64,000 nt of DNA from Taenia hydatigena (Eukaryota; Platyhelminthes; Cestoda; Cyclophyllidea; Taeniidae), in assembly GCA_036345935.2 (NCBI GenBank), contig JADWOT020000002.1, positions 1,612,001 to 1,676,000 on the forward strand. Reading direction: 5' to 3'. Of this stretch, positions 10,642 to 21,460 are shown piece after piece; within the stretch, counting starts at the first letter, position 1, and every line of letters begins with the position of its first letter. The notes under the pieces were generated by a model. That model was not told the origin of the DNA. It worked only from the letters and a program-made list of their open reading frames with translations, and did not search any database. The position numbers and the translations under genes were made by a program.

Positions 10642-10770
10642 AAAGGAATAAGACAGTTGTATAAATGAGGCATGTTAATTTGGAATGGTATGGGAGGCCG
10701 GCAACATAAGTGTGACTCAAACGAGACTGTTAAAAAGGAAAGGAGCAGCAATAAATCTACATTAATAAGG

Positions 10771-10872
10771 CCTACTTACAATATTCAGTAGTGTATCATC
10801 ATCTCGTGTGCAAGAAAGCGCGCGGCTGAAAGAGATCGGTCAAGGCTAAGCCAAGCAATGTAAGGGCAGCAA
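10771..10872 (-). pseudogene. Exon-3-like TM2 relic with GTAAGTAGG donor
   Basis: The donor complement (CCTACTTAC) is at 10771-10779 and the exon-like segment runs up to about 10872 on the minus strand. It contains the recurring GCTTTCTTGCACACG-type core shared with 12 other loci. The frame is shifted in places. Confidence 0.5.
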
Positions 10873-11399
10873 GAAATGTACTCTAGGTAGGCTCATGATT
10901 CCTTGATTATACAAGATGCAGTAATGTATCTCACTATCTTGTAAAGCCACCATTTGACCCATTACAATACACCACAAACTTGTTTCAAAAAGGAGGACAC
11001 CCGGACCACTAGGAACTAACTACCAAACGCTCAACTTTTTGCTTCTAAGAGCCGTAGTCAGGAAACAGTTTCGGGGTTTGTAAACTAGAAATGGAGCAAC
11101 ATTAAATTATGGATGAACATGTTCAATAGGCAGTTCAATTTTCTGTTTGTGCATCCAAATATGTTAATTAAATATGCGTGTTGTTGTCTGTGATTAATGC
11201 CAGTAAGGTTATGCTCCATTGCTTGTAGCGCCTCAGTAGCCGCCAGCGCCTTTCAATCTACATTGAATAGGCATCTATCGCCGAGCATGCAGTGTCGAAG
11301 TGCATTCGCACATGTGCTTCTCTCCGTGCGGACACAACCATCGTAATTTCAATTAAGGTTTCCATAGCTTTCATTAACTTAGGAGGTGATCATGTGCGA

Positions 11400-11750
11400 C
11401 TCCAAACAGAATAGATAGGGAGAAAGACTGAGACAATCCTTTGACGATTACTGTCGTCTGCTCTAAAGAAACAGCAGCTCTGTGCGTCAGATTGCTGGTG
11501 AAGTATTTACCAATTCCTGTGGAAGCAACTGGTTATACCAGTCGAAATCAAGTAACCTGCTGTTGGTCTTCGTGACGTTGCACGTTCTGCCAGACGAGAT
11601 GTTGCGAAAGAGGAGACAGTAGTGAAGAAATCTGGGGAGGTCAGAATAACCAATGCTTACATTAGTGGCGTTCCAACTAGTCTGTTCAACTGGTGATTTG
11701 ACAAGTCGAGGTCGGAGTCTCTCCAGTGTGGTACCTGTTGTGCTGCAAAG
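11400..11750 (-). pseudogene. Second RLRPR module copy
   Basis: Minus-strand translation gives LERLRPRLVKSPVEQT, then NATNVSIGYSDL and LDFDWYNQLLPQEL before a stop. It has the same order of motifs as 10330-10641. An N-linked site pattern is present. It lies immediately upstream (on the minus strand) of the 10780-10872 TM2 relic, repeating the arrangement at 10342-9699. Confidence 0.45.
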
Positions 11751-11819
11751 CCAATACGTGAAGGAGTAGGAAAGTTGCAGGAATCAGGTCTACCAATTAC
11801 GGCTTGTATTCATTCATCA

Positions 11820-13330
11820 TTCTTGATTGCAATGATAAAATTAATTGTTGCCAGATTGTTTGATTCAACGTTACAGACCTGTCTGACCACCTCCATTGCC
11901 CTAGCAACATCTGTGATATCTGTGAAGTGAGACACGACCGCACGCTTAAAGCCCGTGATGCCGTCGTGTGAATGGAGGCGTGTTCCTCGTCACTGACTCC
12001 CGAGTGTGGTTGTTGAGACGCAAGCTAGATTTTAAGCACATCGTTAAATCAGTGGGTGGAGGAGACCTGAGGACTGCCTCTGTCCCCACACTCATCCAAT
12101 GCAGTGTCACGTTAAAGGTTGAGCAAGCATTAACACTTTTTTGTCTCTGTAAGCATATCCGTGACGTGCATTGACATTTTTGTCAAGCGTAAGACGTTCG
12201 ATTTGACGCCTGAGACTTTCTGCGATGACCACCGTGCTTGGTCAGCTTCAAACAGTTGTACCGCTGATCAAAGATGGACCACTTGAGGAATCACTAGATG
12301 GACGCTGGAATATTTACTCAGTTAAGAAGAATTTCTATTCCCCTTTTGCAGGCTGACAAATTGCACATGCGTAAATTCCACTCGCAGCCTACCTGTTAGC
12401 AAACACGTTTAGCTCTCTTTGGTTGGCTAAGTGTTTCGCATTCTTATCCTCCTCATTCCTCTTTCCTAGTAACCTTCCTCCTTGTTCTAAATCCTCTGAA
12501 CACAAAAATTATTTGTGAATGCGCTTTCTCCATAAGCACAAGCCTGACCATTTCGTAGCTATTTTATAAGTCTTAGTACTCCTCCCTTTAGTCGACAAGC
12601 TCCTTGGATATCGCTGTTCTTCGCATTGACCATTCACGCACGCAATTGGCAGAAAGCCACAAAGTGTGACCTCAACCCAAACGGAGGTGAACACGGCTTG
12701 ATTTCCTTAGTGAACTGGGAATAGACCTAGTGGCTGCACTGGCATTTATTCCAGGTAGAGTTGGTGCTGCGGCAAAGAGGGACGTGTTGCAGGAGAACCT
12801 AACAAGACGTAACACCCTGTAATCGAATGCAGGTCGGAGTTCTATGCTTTGTGCCACAATTTTGTCATGCCCTCCTCGTCAACATCCAAATATTGCAGGG
12901 ATTTGGTTGGATGGATAAGTAGAATCAACGTGTCGACGCAATTGTCGTACCAGGTCTCTTGTCACCAACATGTGGCATAACCTTACACGCAGCCAAAGAA
13001 GTCGGCTGTCAGAGCATGAATGCAGAGAACACTTCCTCGCGCACTGACACTTAAGAAGTGCACATCTGTGCGAATTTCGTGATGATCTGTTAGACAGTTT
13101 CGTGCTTTATGCATTAGCATGTTATTAAGAATAAGGTCAATGCAGATAACAACTTTGTTAGTGCTTTTATTTCACGTGCAGTTATTACATAAATAAAGAA
13201 TTTGATTTGACACCGGAGAAAGTCGATGAAGCATAGCAGCCGCCTCTTGCCCAAAGGGCCCTACTTACAATGCTCAGTAGTGCATCCCGACCATGCTGCT
13301 CAGGATTGCAGGCAGATAAAACATCCGCTA
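11820..13330. repeat. ~1.4-kb inverted block matching 62600-64000
   Basis: The minus strand here aligns strongly with the plus strand of 62600-64000 to the window's end. Landmarks are the 12509-12694 ORF (partner 63202-63423) and a ROUND of shared sequence near TTGTTGAGACGCAAGC at 12013. A more decayed version lies at 35890-36980, and remnants at 19950-20190 and 55130-55370. Confidence 0.75.
12509..12694 (-). other. 61-codon ORF with an intact paralog at 63202-63423
   Basis: The ORF reads MFTSVWVEVTLCGFLPIAC, then CVNGQCEEQRY, STKGRSTKTYKI and WSGLCLWRK. Its paralog at 63202-63423 keeps the frame with about 45 of 60 residues the same. The third copy near 36530-36610 is interrupted by a stop. 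I recognise no domain. It may be an old exon of the relic gene or chance conservation within a repeat. Confidence 0.25.
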
Positions 13331-13382
13331 TGGATTGGCTAAACAGTATGCGGATTGGATTAATGCTGACAAAAAGATCCAA
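13185..13382 (-). pseudogene. Exon-3-like TM2 relic
   Basis: Minus-strand donor complement CTACTTAC is at 13261-13268, giving ALLSI|GTAAGTAG. The exon-like part extends to about 13350. A chance ORF runs through it. It lies head to head with the plus-strand loop relic at 13510, so two different relics abut here. Confidence 0.45.
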
Positions 13383-13509
13383 CTAATTTCCTGCTAACCC
13401 AAACCAAGGCTATTTTCAAGAATGCCACAGAAGCAAATATAAGGACGCTTTATCAAGTCAATAGAATCTAACTTTTGGCCTGAAAAATGTCGGTCACCAT
13501 TATGGTGCA

Positions 13510-14060
13510 TTAGTAATTTTCACGTTTGTGTTGCTGTGACTGGTCGGTGCGTCATTGTAACAGGATGGAGAAATAAAATTGTAACAAGTAACGCAGACAT
13601 TTTGAAGGTTTCGGTGCATTTCTATCCCATATTTCAAGCTTTGAAATGCTAGCAAAGAATGCCAAGTTAGGACCATTTCCTACTATCCTGCTTCTCTATC
13701 TCTCAGGCTGCGCTCATTGTCATTAGCATGCTCACGATCTTCTCCAGACATGTAGAAAAGGAAAGAGAAGAGAGCCACTAACACTTTTACTTAACCTAGC
13801 TTTCACACGACCACTAGCAAGTACCAATTTTAACTGAGTCACATTTTGATATTTGACGGTAAGTGTGCACACAGGCGTTTGCGTTTGTCTCGATTCTGAC
13901 TACTGCATTCAGTGCAGTCAAGGCGGCTAAGATGGTTTTCAAGGTCAGGTTAACCACTTACTTAGTGGATTCACACTCACTTGAAGAGCTAGAGCCATTG
14001 GATCTCGTATCTCTCGTGGTTGTGCTTGAGCAGCCTGCTGCACAATTAAGTAGAAAGTAG
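13510..14060 (+). pseudogene. Relic of second-lineage tetraspanin (loop and last exons), right-arm copy
   Basis: A loop remnant at about 13530-13640 reads DAVTGRCVIVTGW. After a CTCTATCTCTCAG acceptor, a last exon at 13724-13783 reads AALIVISMLTIFSRHVEKE and stops. The AFAFVSILTTAFSAVKAAK block is at about 13880-13940. Everything from 13580 on is the inverted counterpart of 3400-3890. The relic converges with gene C. Confidence 0.6.
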
Positions 14061-15280
14061 TGAGTTTGTCAGTTGTCTTAAAGAGTGGAGGTAGTGTAGA
14101 CTGCCAACTATGTTAGGCTTTGGACGAAAGGAGGAGAGACTATGCACGTTGTTTTGGTTCTGGATCGAGTTCAAGTGGTCTCTTGGAGGAAGTGTGTTTT
14201 AGGAATTGAATTGAGGACTGTTAATAATTCAGGTGCATGGAGGGTATTTTTGCGGAGACTTAATGAGCACATGAAAATGTCTTTCCATTTCAATTAAGAC
14301 TCATTTGACTTCTTCATTCGGGCGACAATTTCGCAAGCTCCAACTCAGCACATGACGACAAACCGTAACATTGTGGAATCCACAAATATTGCCTTGATAG
14401 AGACGCAACTCATGATTCCACCTACAATAACAACATCTCAATTTTGTCCTTTTACTTTCAACTAATCCATTTTCACATTTGGAATGAATTTAATTAGTAA
14501 TGGAGACACGTTTATCCTCATAAGGGAGAATGCCGTACACATGGCTCTCCATCTAACCAACTGGATTGGTGCCAATTCTGAGGAGAAATGCGTCCATTCA
14601 ATTCTCAATGACAGCACGCCTTCGTGACCTCTCTTTTGGGTCCGACGCATCTTTCATCCTCATTTGTTCTCAAGTTGTCGTTTTAGGTATGTCAAAGGCT
14701 ACGCTGTGACCTTTCTCATGCACACGACTATAAGGCCATTCCAATTTCTAAAAGTACTCTACCTTGTCACCTGGCATGTTTATGTCGGACTTTGTGCAAA
14801 ATAGGAATGTTTTCTCCCTCTCTCCACTAAGCATTGGTAACCATGTTCTCAGTATTCCTGACTCCTTTTTTGTATTTTTTTTTAAATGCTCCTCAGTACA
14901 CCACGTAATAGACTCGCAAAATCAATTCAACCCGCATTTTCTCTTCTCCACACACCAGACAAGGCAAGTGATAGTCCCACTTCTCACTAAACGCCCATCT
15001 AACTGCCATTCAAGAAGGGAGCTCAAAAAGTGTCTCGTGACGTGCGAGGTCCAACAATGAGTGGCTCAAACTCTCGGCTTTTCATATTCCCATAACTCAG
15101 ATTAATAGGGCTAGTGTTTAGAAGCACAATAAAGCCCAGCACCTTTGTTTATCTCAACCATTAAAATATCACAAAACATTTAGAAGCCAGAAATAAAGGA
15201 AAGTGATCCCTTTCCACGGCGACGAGGTGGGCAGTGGTTGGTGTAAATAAACAGTCGAATGTATTCTCCTACAGCTCAGC
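14060..15280. repeat. 3' block after gene C
   Basis: Inverted counterpart of 2146-3400 with no supported gene. The 14764-15060 and 14462-14650 open frames are not preserved in the sister copy. Confidence 0.6.
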
Positions 15281-16521
15281 TCAGTCTTCCATCGTCCCTT
15301 CGTCTTTTGCAGTGCATATCATCAGTATTACAAGCACGATTAGCGATGCCTGAAAGGTAGACAGAAGGGATTAGTGTCAACGTCTTCCCTCAATCTGACC
15401 TCTGATCGTTAAATAGAGAACTTACCTGCATGAACATCATCACAATGGAGGTGTATAACAAAACCGCAGATCTCAGTTTTGCAATGTGTTCCACCTTGGA
15501 TCTGCATCCATTCACGTTAGCAATTTTAGCTATCCTAGCATCACAGTAGTCAGTCGTGATGCTGCAACATGGATGTGGTATGCTTTTGTGGTGTTTTACT
15601 ACAAGTGAAGGAAAGTAGCAGATTTGCGCCTCATCACACACAAAAGACACGTGCTTTCCTAAAACCTACCGAAGTCCTTGTAGCCATCCATGCCACAGCA
15701 TTGAGGGTCAGTCTGTTAAAATCGACACAATGTTAGCAGACATTTAAGACAAAGAAGGTGAAAAAAGGAAATATTTTTAGCCTCATACCTTCATCAACAC
15801 ATCCCAGATGGCGGTCGCCTCCTTTCCCTTCTCACTGTCATCTCCGTATGACTTGAGAAGTGTCTCCAGTGAGCTGACAAGTCCATTGTCATATTTGGGT
15901 GGATTGGACTGAATCACGGCAACAACGATTATTTGCGCAGCAAGAAGAATCCCCGTAATGACGGCATACTGGAAGATAAAGGCACAAACACCTGCTAGTA
16001 GTGTGGTGGATATATTATGGACAGATTTCACAGTTTTTAAATGGACTCACGATTTTCAATATTTTATACCACCCACGACACGAAGCAATCAATCCAATCA
16101 GAGCGAGAACTGCCAGCACCATGCCTGACGCAATGCTGTATATGGCCATTATGTCTAAAGGCAATCAGTCATTACTCCCTTCGTCACATTGGAAACAGTG
16201 AACGAGGACAGCTACGTGACAAATTTTATCGCTTACCAGCGAATTTAAGTAGAAAGGCTGCGAATTTGCGCAAATTCTCAGCATCGCCTTTGTATCCTTT
16301 AAACACCACTTGGATTGTTGAATGCAGTGCAGATGTTGATGTAAGCACTACAATGCCGCTCACCGTAGTTAAAATGAAGCCCACCTAGAATAAAGCAATC
16401 ATCATCTCTTCAGCAAAGGGTGGCATAAGGACAGTGGCATTCACATCACATCACTTACGAAGATGATTGTAGTAGTTATTTGAAAACCAATTGTAAGGCA
16501 CCGCGAGCCATATCTGCCCAT
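15281..16521 (-). CDS. Tetraspanin, gene C (7 coding exons, 259 aa)
   Basis: Coding order on the minus strand is 16459-16521, 16237-16384, 16051-16154, 15789-15968, 15670-15712, 15426-15598 and 15281-15349. All splice sites are GT-AG and the frame is open. It is the inverted twin of gene A: exon 1 differs by one residue (MGRYGSRC), exon 2 by several (VGFILTTVSGIVV), and the tail reads KDEGTMED. Loop motifs are conserved (CCG 170-172, PCC, C198, C211). In exons 4-6 several bases that differ between A and B agree with B, for example the last codon of exon 4 (AAG), intron 5, and the GCTAGGAT triplets. This suggests conversion by gene B after the arm duplication. Confidence 0.95.
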
Positions 16522-16522
16522 G

Positions 16523-16707
16523 CTGTGAAATATTAAAAAGTAATTATCTTTGTCTTCAATGGAGCAGAACCCACCTTAGTCGCTTAACCTGTCTACCCTG
16601 TGAACTGTAAATTAGAAGTGGAATGAAACCATATTTAAGGTTTACCCAAACTCATCTTGAGCCAATAATATTCGCCTTCTTACACGATTGGCCGTGATGT
16701 AACCAAT
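16523..16707 (-). promoter_or_regulatory. Gene C promoter with inverted CCAAT pair and 5'UTR intron
   Basis: On the plus strand ATTGG is at 16687 and CCAAT at 16703 (11-bp spacer); the third box, CCAAT, is at 16662-16666, a 41-bp offset. A 52-base 5'UTR intron runs from 16574 down to 16523, ending one base from the start codon. Confidence 0.75.
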
Positions 16708-17421
16708 GGGAGTGGCGAAGTGGGTTTATTATTTTTTTTATTAGTTAAAATCTGATTAATTAATTTTATCGCCTAGGCATCACAAATTTAATTCATATTT
16801 ACCAATATTGAGATACTTTAAGTGGTTTGAAGTGCCAACCACTAGAGCGGTTCGGCCACGCGTTGCGGACATGCAGTATTTGCAGCAATGTACAGGTCGC
16901 GTGTTAATTGGCTACGCTAGAACCGTGTTGCTACTGGTTCTCCCAAACGGTTTCCATCCACCCGCATTTTGTTAAATTGCATAACGAACACTTAAGCCGT
17001 AGTTTCTTACGAAGTTAACGCATGCAATTTCTTGTCACTTTTAAATTTGCGCACGCTATCACGAATATACTGCACAAAGTTTTCGTCACCGCGTCTGCTA
17101 TGCCATTACTATAAAAAAGTAGCACGCATATCATCCTTTAGAGTGGTGCAGATTTGATATAGTCAGGTCTACGATGAGGACTTTCTGATGAATGTCGTCT
17201 TTTAATGAGCACGTTGAAGAGTCTGTTATCTTATTAGAAGGGTGATAGGATGGAACAATGTATCAATTCTCTTTTGCGCGACCTCAGCGCATAAATTTTT
17301 TCTTAACAATTCTGCTGTACACGTGTGGGTGAATAAGTGGATACGTACTTTAGCGCTTGCATCTATGTGCTTCTCGTTTTCAAAACACATAGGTAGAGTG
17401 CTTTTATTTTGACCGTTCTAC

Positions 17422-18300
17422 TAGTTTGTTTGTGCAATAGAGGTCGGCACAATTATCGAATCCAAAGCAGTCAAGACAGCCTTTTTCAAGTCGATCAGAT
17501 ATCTTGCGTAATTAACGGTCTTCTTGCCTCACTGCGGAACAGTTAAGAGAAAGTTGATGGGCCCAGAAATGCAAGCTGATTTGCTTGAGGAAATGTCAGT
17601 GAATGATAGATTGGTTTTATTTTGAGGCATTGAATTTGTACCAAGCAGTCAAGGATGACCAACTTGGCATCAATCATGAGTCAAATGAGCTCATCAATCG
17701 GATAGTTGCCGAGACTCTGTAAATGGCCAACGTTTTAATAGTGTCAGTAGTATGTGCCATAAATTACACAGTCATAGACGCCGGTTTTCAGGTCATGAAA
17801 TCGGAGGACGCTACTTTCCCGATTGTTGTCGAGTGATGCGCTTCCGTGCACCCACCGCAGCATCACAAACGCCAAAGTTATTATTGCACTATGAAGGCTG
17901 CAGCCATTTGTCTCCTTTTTTTAGAAAGATAATGAAGTTTCCATTTCAGTCATATTTGTAAACAAATGTCGTTAATATATTTAAATTAGCTAAAATCCCC
18001 TTGAACGTCTGGACTGCAGCCTAAGGATAAGGAAAATGCCACTAAAGACAAACTTCTTGTTAGCATTCAGGTATATCGTGTTGCGAAACGAAATCCTGAT
18101 TAAATTCTTTAAGATTTATACTGTTATCAGTACACGTACAAGGCAAATCAGTCGTGTGTTGTGCCCACTAGCGCAAACATGGCGCACGCGTCCACAGTTA
18201 ATCAAGAGTTCATATTTGGCTGGACAGCGTGATTTTTCTGGCATCGAAGGAAGTATTCGGTGTAGAGATTTGTAAGCATGTGGACGATTTAGTTGTTGAC
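17422..18300. other. Distal upstream block of gene C, no gene seen
   Basis: 17430-17600 matches the module at 52600-52790 and 59870-60070. A segment near 17755-17830 (ACAGTCATAGACGCCGG) recurs upstream of other copies (34670, 48170, 12980). Open frames at 17752-17961 and 18036-18275 are not kept elsewhere. Confidence 0.5.
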
Positions 18301-18403
18301 TTGGTGATACGGGAGTGTGACAACATGAGAAGGACTCAAACAAACGAGGCCGTTAAGCACGAAAGGCGCAACTATAAGTCCACACCATAAAGACCCTACT
18401 TAC

Positions 18404-19150
18404 AATGATCAGTAGTGTGTCACAACCGCATGTGCACGAAAGCGTGCGGCTAAAGGAGATAAGTAAAGGCTAAGCCAAGCATTATGAGTGCTGCAGCAAA
18501 GCTATTTTCAAGAGGCACATGATTCCTTGTTTATCCAGGGTGCAAGAAAGCATCTGAACTCCCTATGTAGCAACCACGCGGCCCATTGCACATGAATAAT
18601 CCTGGTTTTAAAAAAGCTATTATTCCGCATGAATCAATTATAAAAGAACCAACCCGCTATCACTTGAAGAGCGTAGTTAAAAACGGATTTTGTATTTTAT
18701 GGAAAATGCTGTCGAGTGATGGAATAGGCGGCAAATGTCTCATCCTAGTTGACATTTTGGACCACAAATTTTAACGATCAGATGGACTACAGTCATTAAG
18801 GACACTTTCGGCTTTTTTGGATTTTACATAACTTAGGCAGCAACCATGTGCAAGTCCAGTCAGAATGGGTTGAGAGGAAGACTGAGCCAAGCCTTTGGCG
18901 GTTGCTACTGACAGCTGCAAAAGTGCGGCAGTTGTATGTACCAGATTGCAGATGAAGTCACTTGCCGCTCCCTTTGGACGGCCTTCGTCGAACCGGTGAA
19001 CTGCTGCTGGCCCTGTGATGTTGCAGTTTCTGGCGAAATAGGCGACACAAAAGGAAAGACAGCAGCGAAGACCAATAGTGACAGCAATGGTCCGTTTGAC
19101 TGGTGATTCGAATAGTCGAGGCCGAAGTGCCTTATGTGTAGCAGTTATCC
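18404..19150 (-). pseudogene. Second-lineage tetraspanin relic (TM2 exon and RLRPR-like module)
   Basis: The TM2 exon remnant runs from about 18495 down to 18404, bounded by a GTAAGTAGG donor. A heavily decayed copy of the RLRPR module occupies 19150-18880. Both are on the minus strand with stops and shifts. Confidence 0.45.
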
Positions 19151-20270
19151 TACTAAAATTTCCTTGTATGAAGTAGTAATGAAGCTGTTGGATTCTAAAC
19201 TGTTAACCCGAGATTCGTTTATCACACTTTCTCTATGCATTCATATGCCTCGATAGACGCCAGCTTGAAAGGATCGACGGTTCTCGTCTGCATTGCATTT
19301 GCAGCATCTTAGATGTCTGTAAAGTAAGTCGTAGCTGGGTGCTAACAACCCACTACGCTAGCACATAAAGAGCGATGAGTCTGTTTTCGCTGGCATTGGT
19401 GTGCTCCTTGTTGAGACGTAGATTAGGCTTTGAGCCGCAGAGCCTCCATTTTTATATTCCATTGTTGAGTCGATAGATAAAGATGACCTGAAAGTTGCTT
19501 TTGTCTGCACGTTCAGTGAAAGCGGTGTCACGTTTACAGCTGAGTAAGCATTAAACTTGTTGTCTCTGTAAGTGCAGCCGTGGGGTATTGGCAAGTTCTT
19601 TAAGGGTGAGACGTTCTCCCTGACGCTTAAACTTATCTGCATTGACCACGTACTTATCACCATTGTGCCTTGTCAGCTCCACGCAGTTGCATTGCAGAAG
19701 TTGGATTGGCTATTCAAAGTATTCGGTGAAGAGGCTTGACTAGTTAATAGTTAGAAGGACTTCATTTTCTCCATATTATTGGACTGTAAAACACCTGCGA
19801 AAAACAACCATTCAACAACCCACTTGTTCGAAGACATGATTGCCTCCCTTTGGCAAGTCGACAGTGCCACGCTCATATCCCCGACCTTCTATTTTTTCTT
19901 ACTATCCTGCTGTCAGATCTTACAGTTCATGAGGCAAAGTTTATTTATAAATACGCATTCTCTTTAAGTACGGACCTGAGCACTTCATAGTTATTTTATG
20001 CGACTTTAGGCTACTCCTTTTTCTGACAAAATCTCTCACAACTTCTTCATAGTCTTGCAATGTCAAACATGTTGCGATTTTTCCTCTGTTAGCTCGTTTG
20101 GTGGCATTTTTTATTAGCAGTGAAATTTATTCTTTCGTCTTCTGTATGGGTACGAAACTGAGCCAGTTAGTAATAAAGCGTAATGGACCTCATTGCTGCA
20201 TTAGGGGATAGTCTGGTCTTCTTTTTGTATCTTGGAGTAAGAAGGATTCGCGTACCTCTTTGAGATGCTT
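19150..20270. other. Non-coding block between two divergent relics
   Basis: No supported gene. The 19358-19663 minus-strand frame is not retained in the direct copy at 54600-54890. Part of 19950-20190 is an old copy of the 12509-12694 ORF region with the frame destroyed. Confidence 0.45.
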
Positions 20271-20274
20271 TTCT

Positions 20275-21460
20275 GTAGTTCTCAAAATGCTTGGATTAGG
20301 CTTAAATGATCCCCTTCAGCCACGTGCTCTCTTGCGCACCTCCATTATAACACGCTACTGAATATTATAAGTAGGGCCTTTTACGTGATGGATAATGATT
20401 GTGCTTTTAGCTTGCTGCGTCTTTCTTAAACGGTTTGGCTCCCACACAGCCATGTTCTCCCCTATGCTGTCTATTTGTCTCCAGTTCTGCAATCATGCTT
20501 TGTGCGGTCTCCGCGACTTTCTTGCAACCCTCCACAAAGCATGCTGTCCAGCAGATGCAAAACTTGAGACTTCGTGTGAACGCATGCCTGTTTGGTGCAT
20601 ATTGGCATAACATGAGACTGGTGTGCAAGATAAAATTAACTGTTCAAGTAATTTACTGGCATCGGTATACGTCTGGCGCGAGTTAATCTAATCTTTCGTG
20701 CCTAAAATATCATCAGATAATGGCCTACAAGATATTCCATGTTATGACAGACGGATTTGTCCTGCTCTAATATGGATGGCTTCAAGGGTTTTGGTGGGTT
20801 CAAGACAACTTTGCGACTGTCGTCTGTGATGCCGTACGAATTTATGGTTCTACTACTCTTGTGGTGTTAATGAGCATAGATCTTCCACATCCATGTGGCA
20901 ACTTCGTATCTGGCGTTTGTGATGCCCTGACAGCTCAATGCGTCAATGTGACGTGATGCATGAACGACATTATAGCAAGCTGCAAAGACAGCTCGAAGGC
21001 TTTAATTCAATCTCAACTGTTGCAGATCTGTACAAGGAGATTCCGATTCCATGTCCTGACCTGCTGACAAATGATGCTCTTATCGCATTTGCAAAGCCTT
21101 CGAGCTTCCTCAGTCATGTAAATAGGAAAACGGACTTTGGAGGGAATATACATGCTCTCCTGCAATCCTACGTGACCCATCTTTTGCGCTGACCACTGGT
21201 AAGGATCGTCTTCTTTTGCGTCGCATTATGATTGTTGCCAGTAGGATTGCACACAGGCGTTGGTGTTTTATCTTAACACTACAACTGAGTCAGGCGGAAT
21301 GGGTTCCAAATTGCACCAACCATCCGCCCTTTGAAGGTCACTTCTACCAAAGCCAACGGGCGCATCAGGTCTTGTATTCCACATGGCTCGGTTTGAGTAG
21401 CTTGGTGTGTAAATAAGTAGTGAGACTGGTAGTTGTTGCAATGAATGAAGGTGGTGCAGA
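20275..21460 (+). pseudogene. Second-lineage tetraspanin relic with exon 3, 5, 6 remnants
   Basis: The TM2-like exon ends at 20366, where the usual GTAAGTAG donor has become ATAAGTAG. At about 20747-20790 the exon-5 remnant reads TDLSCSNMDGFKGFG, which lines up with TDPQCCGMDGYKDFG of the intact genes but lacks the CCG. At about 20870-20960 the loop exon reads DLPHPCGNFVSGVCDAL and TAQCVNV, then hits a stop (TGA) where the intact paralog-like copy at 55955 has GGATGC. An AFAF-type block follows at 21235-21300. Confidence 0.65.

Larger units (their letters stand above)
9630..10650. repeat. ~1-kb near-identical inverted block (partner 37280-38290)
   Basis: The minus strand of this block matches the plus strand of 37280-38290 at very high identity. 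Two long open frames in it, 10342-10641 and 9915-10172, have counterparts at 37281-37568 and 37738-37995; the second pair differs at only three amino acids over 85. Similarity drops sharply outside these limits, so the copy is either recent or was homogenised recently. Confidence 0.85.
13580..17421. repeat. Right arm of ~3.9-kb inverted duplication (partner 1-3890)
   Basis: Reverse complement of the window's first 3.9 kb, including gene C in place of gene A. The arm ends at the sequence complementary to position 1; beyond 17421 the partner lies outside the window. Exon 1, introns and flanks match gene A, except that parts of exons 4-6 match gene B better. Confidence 0.9.
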
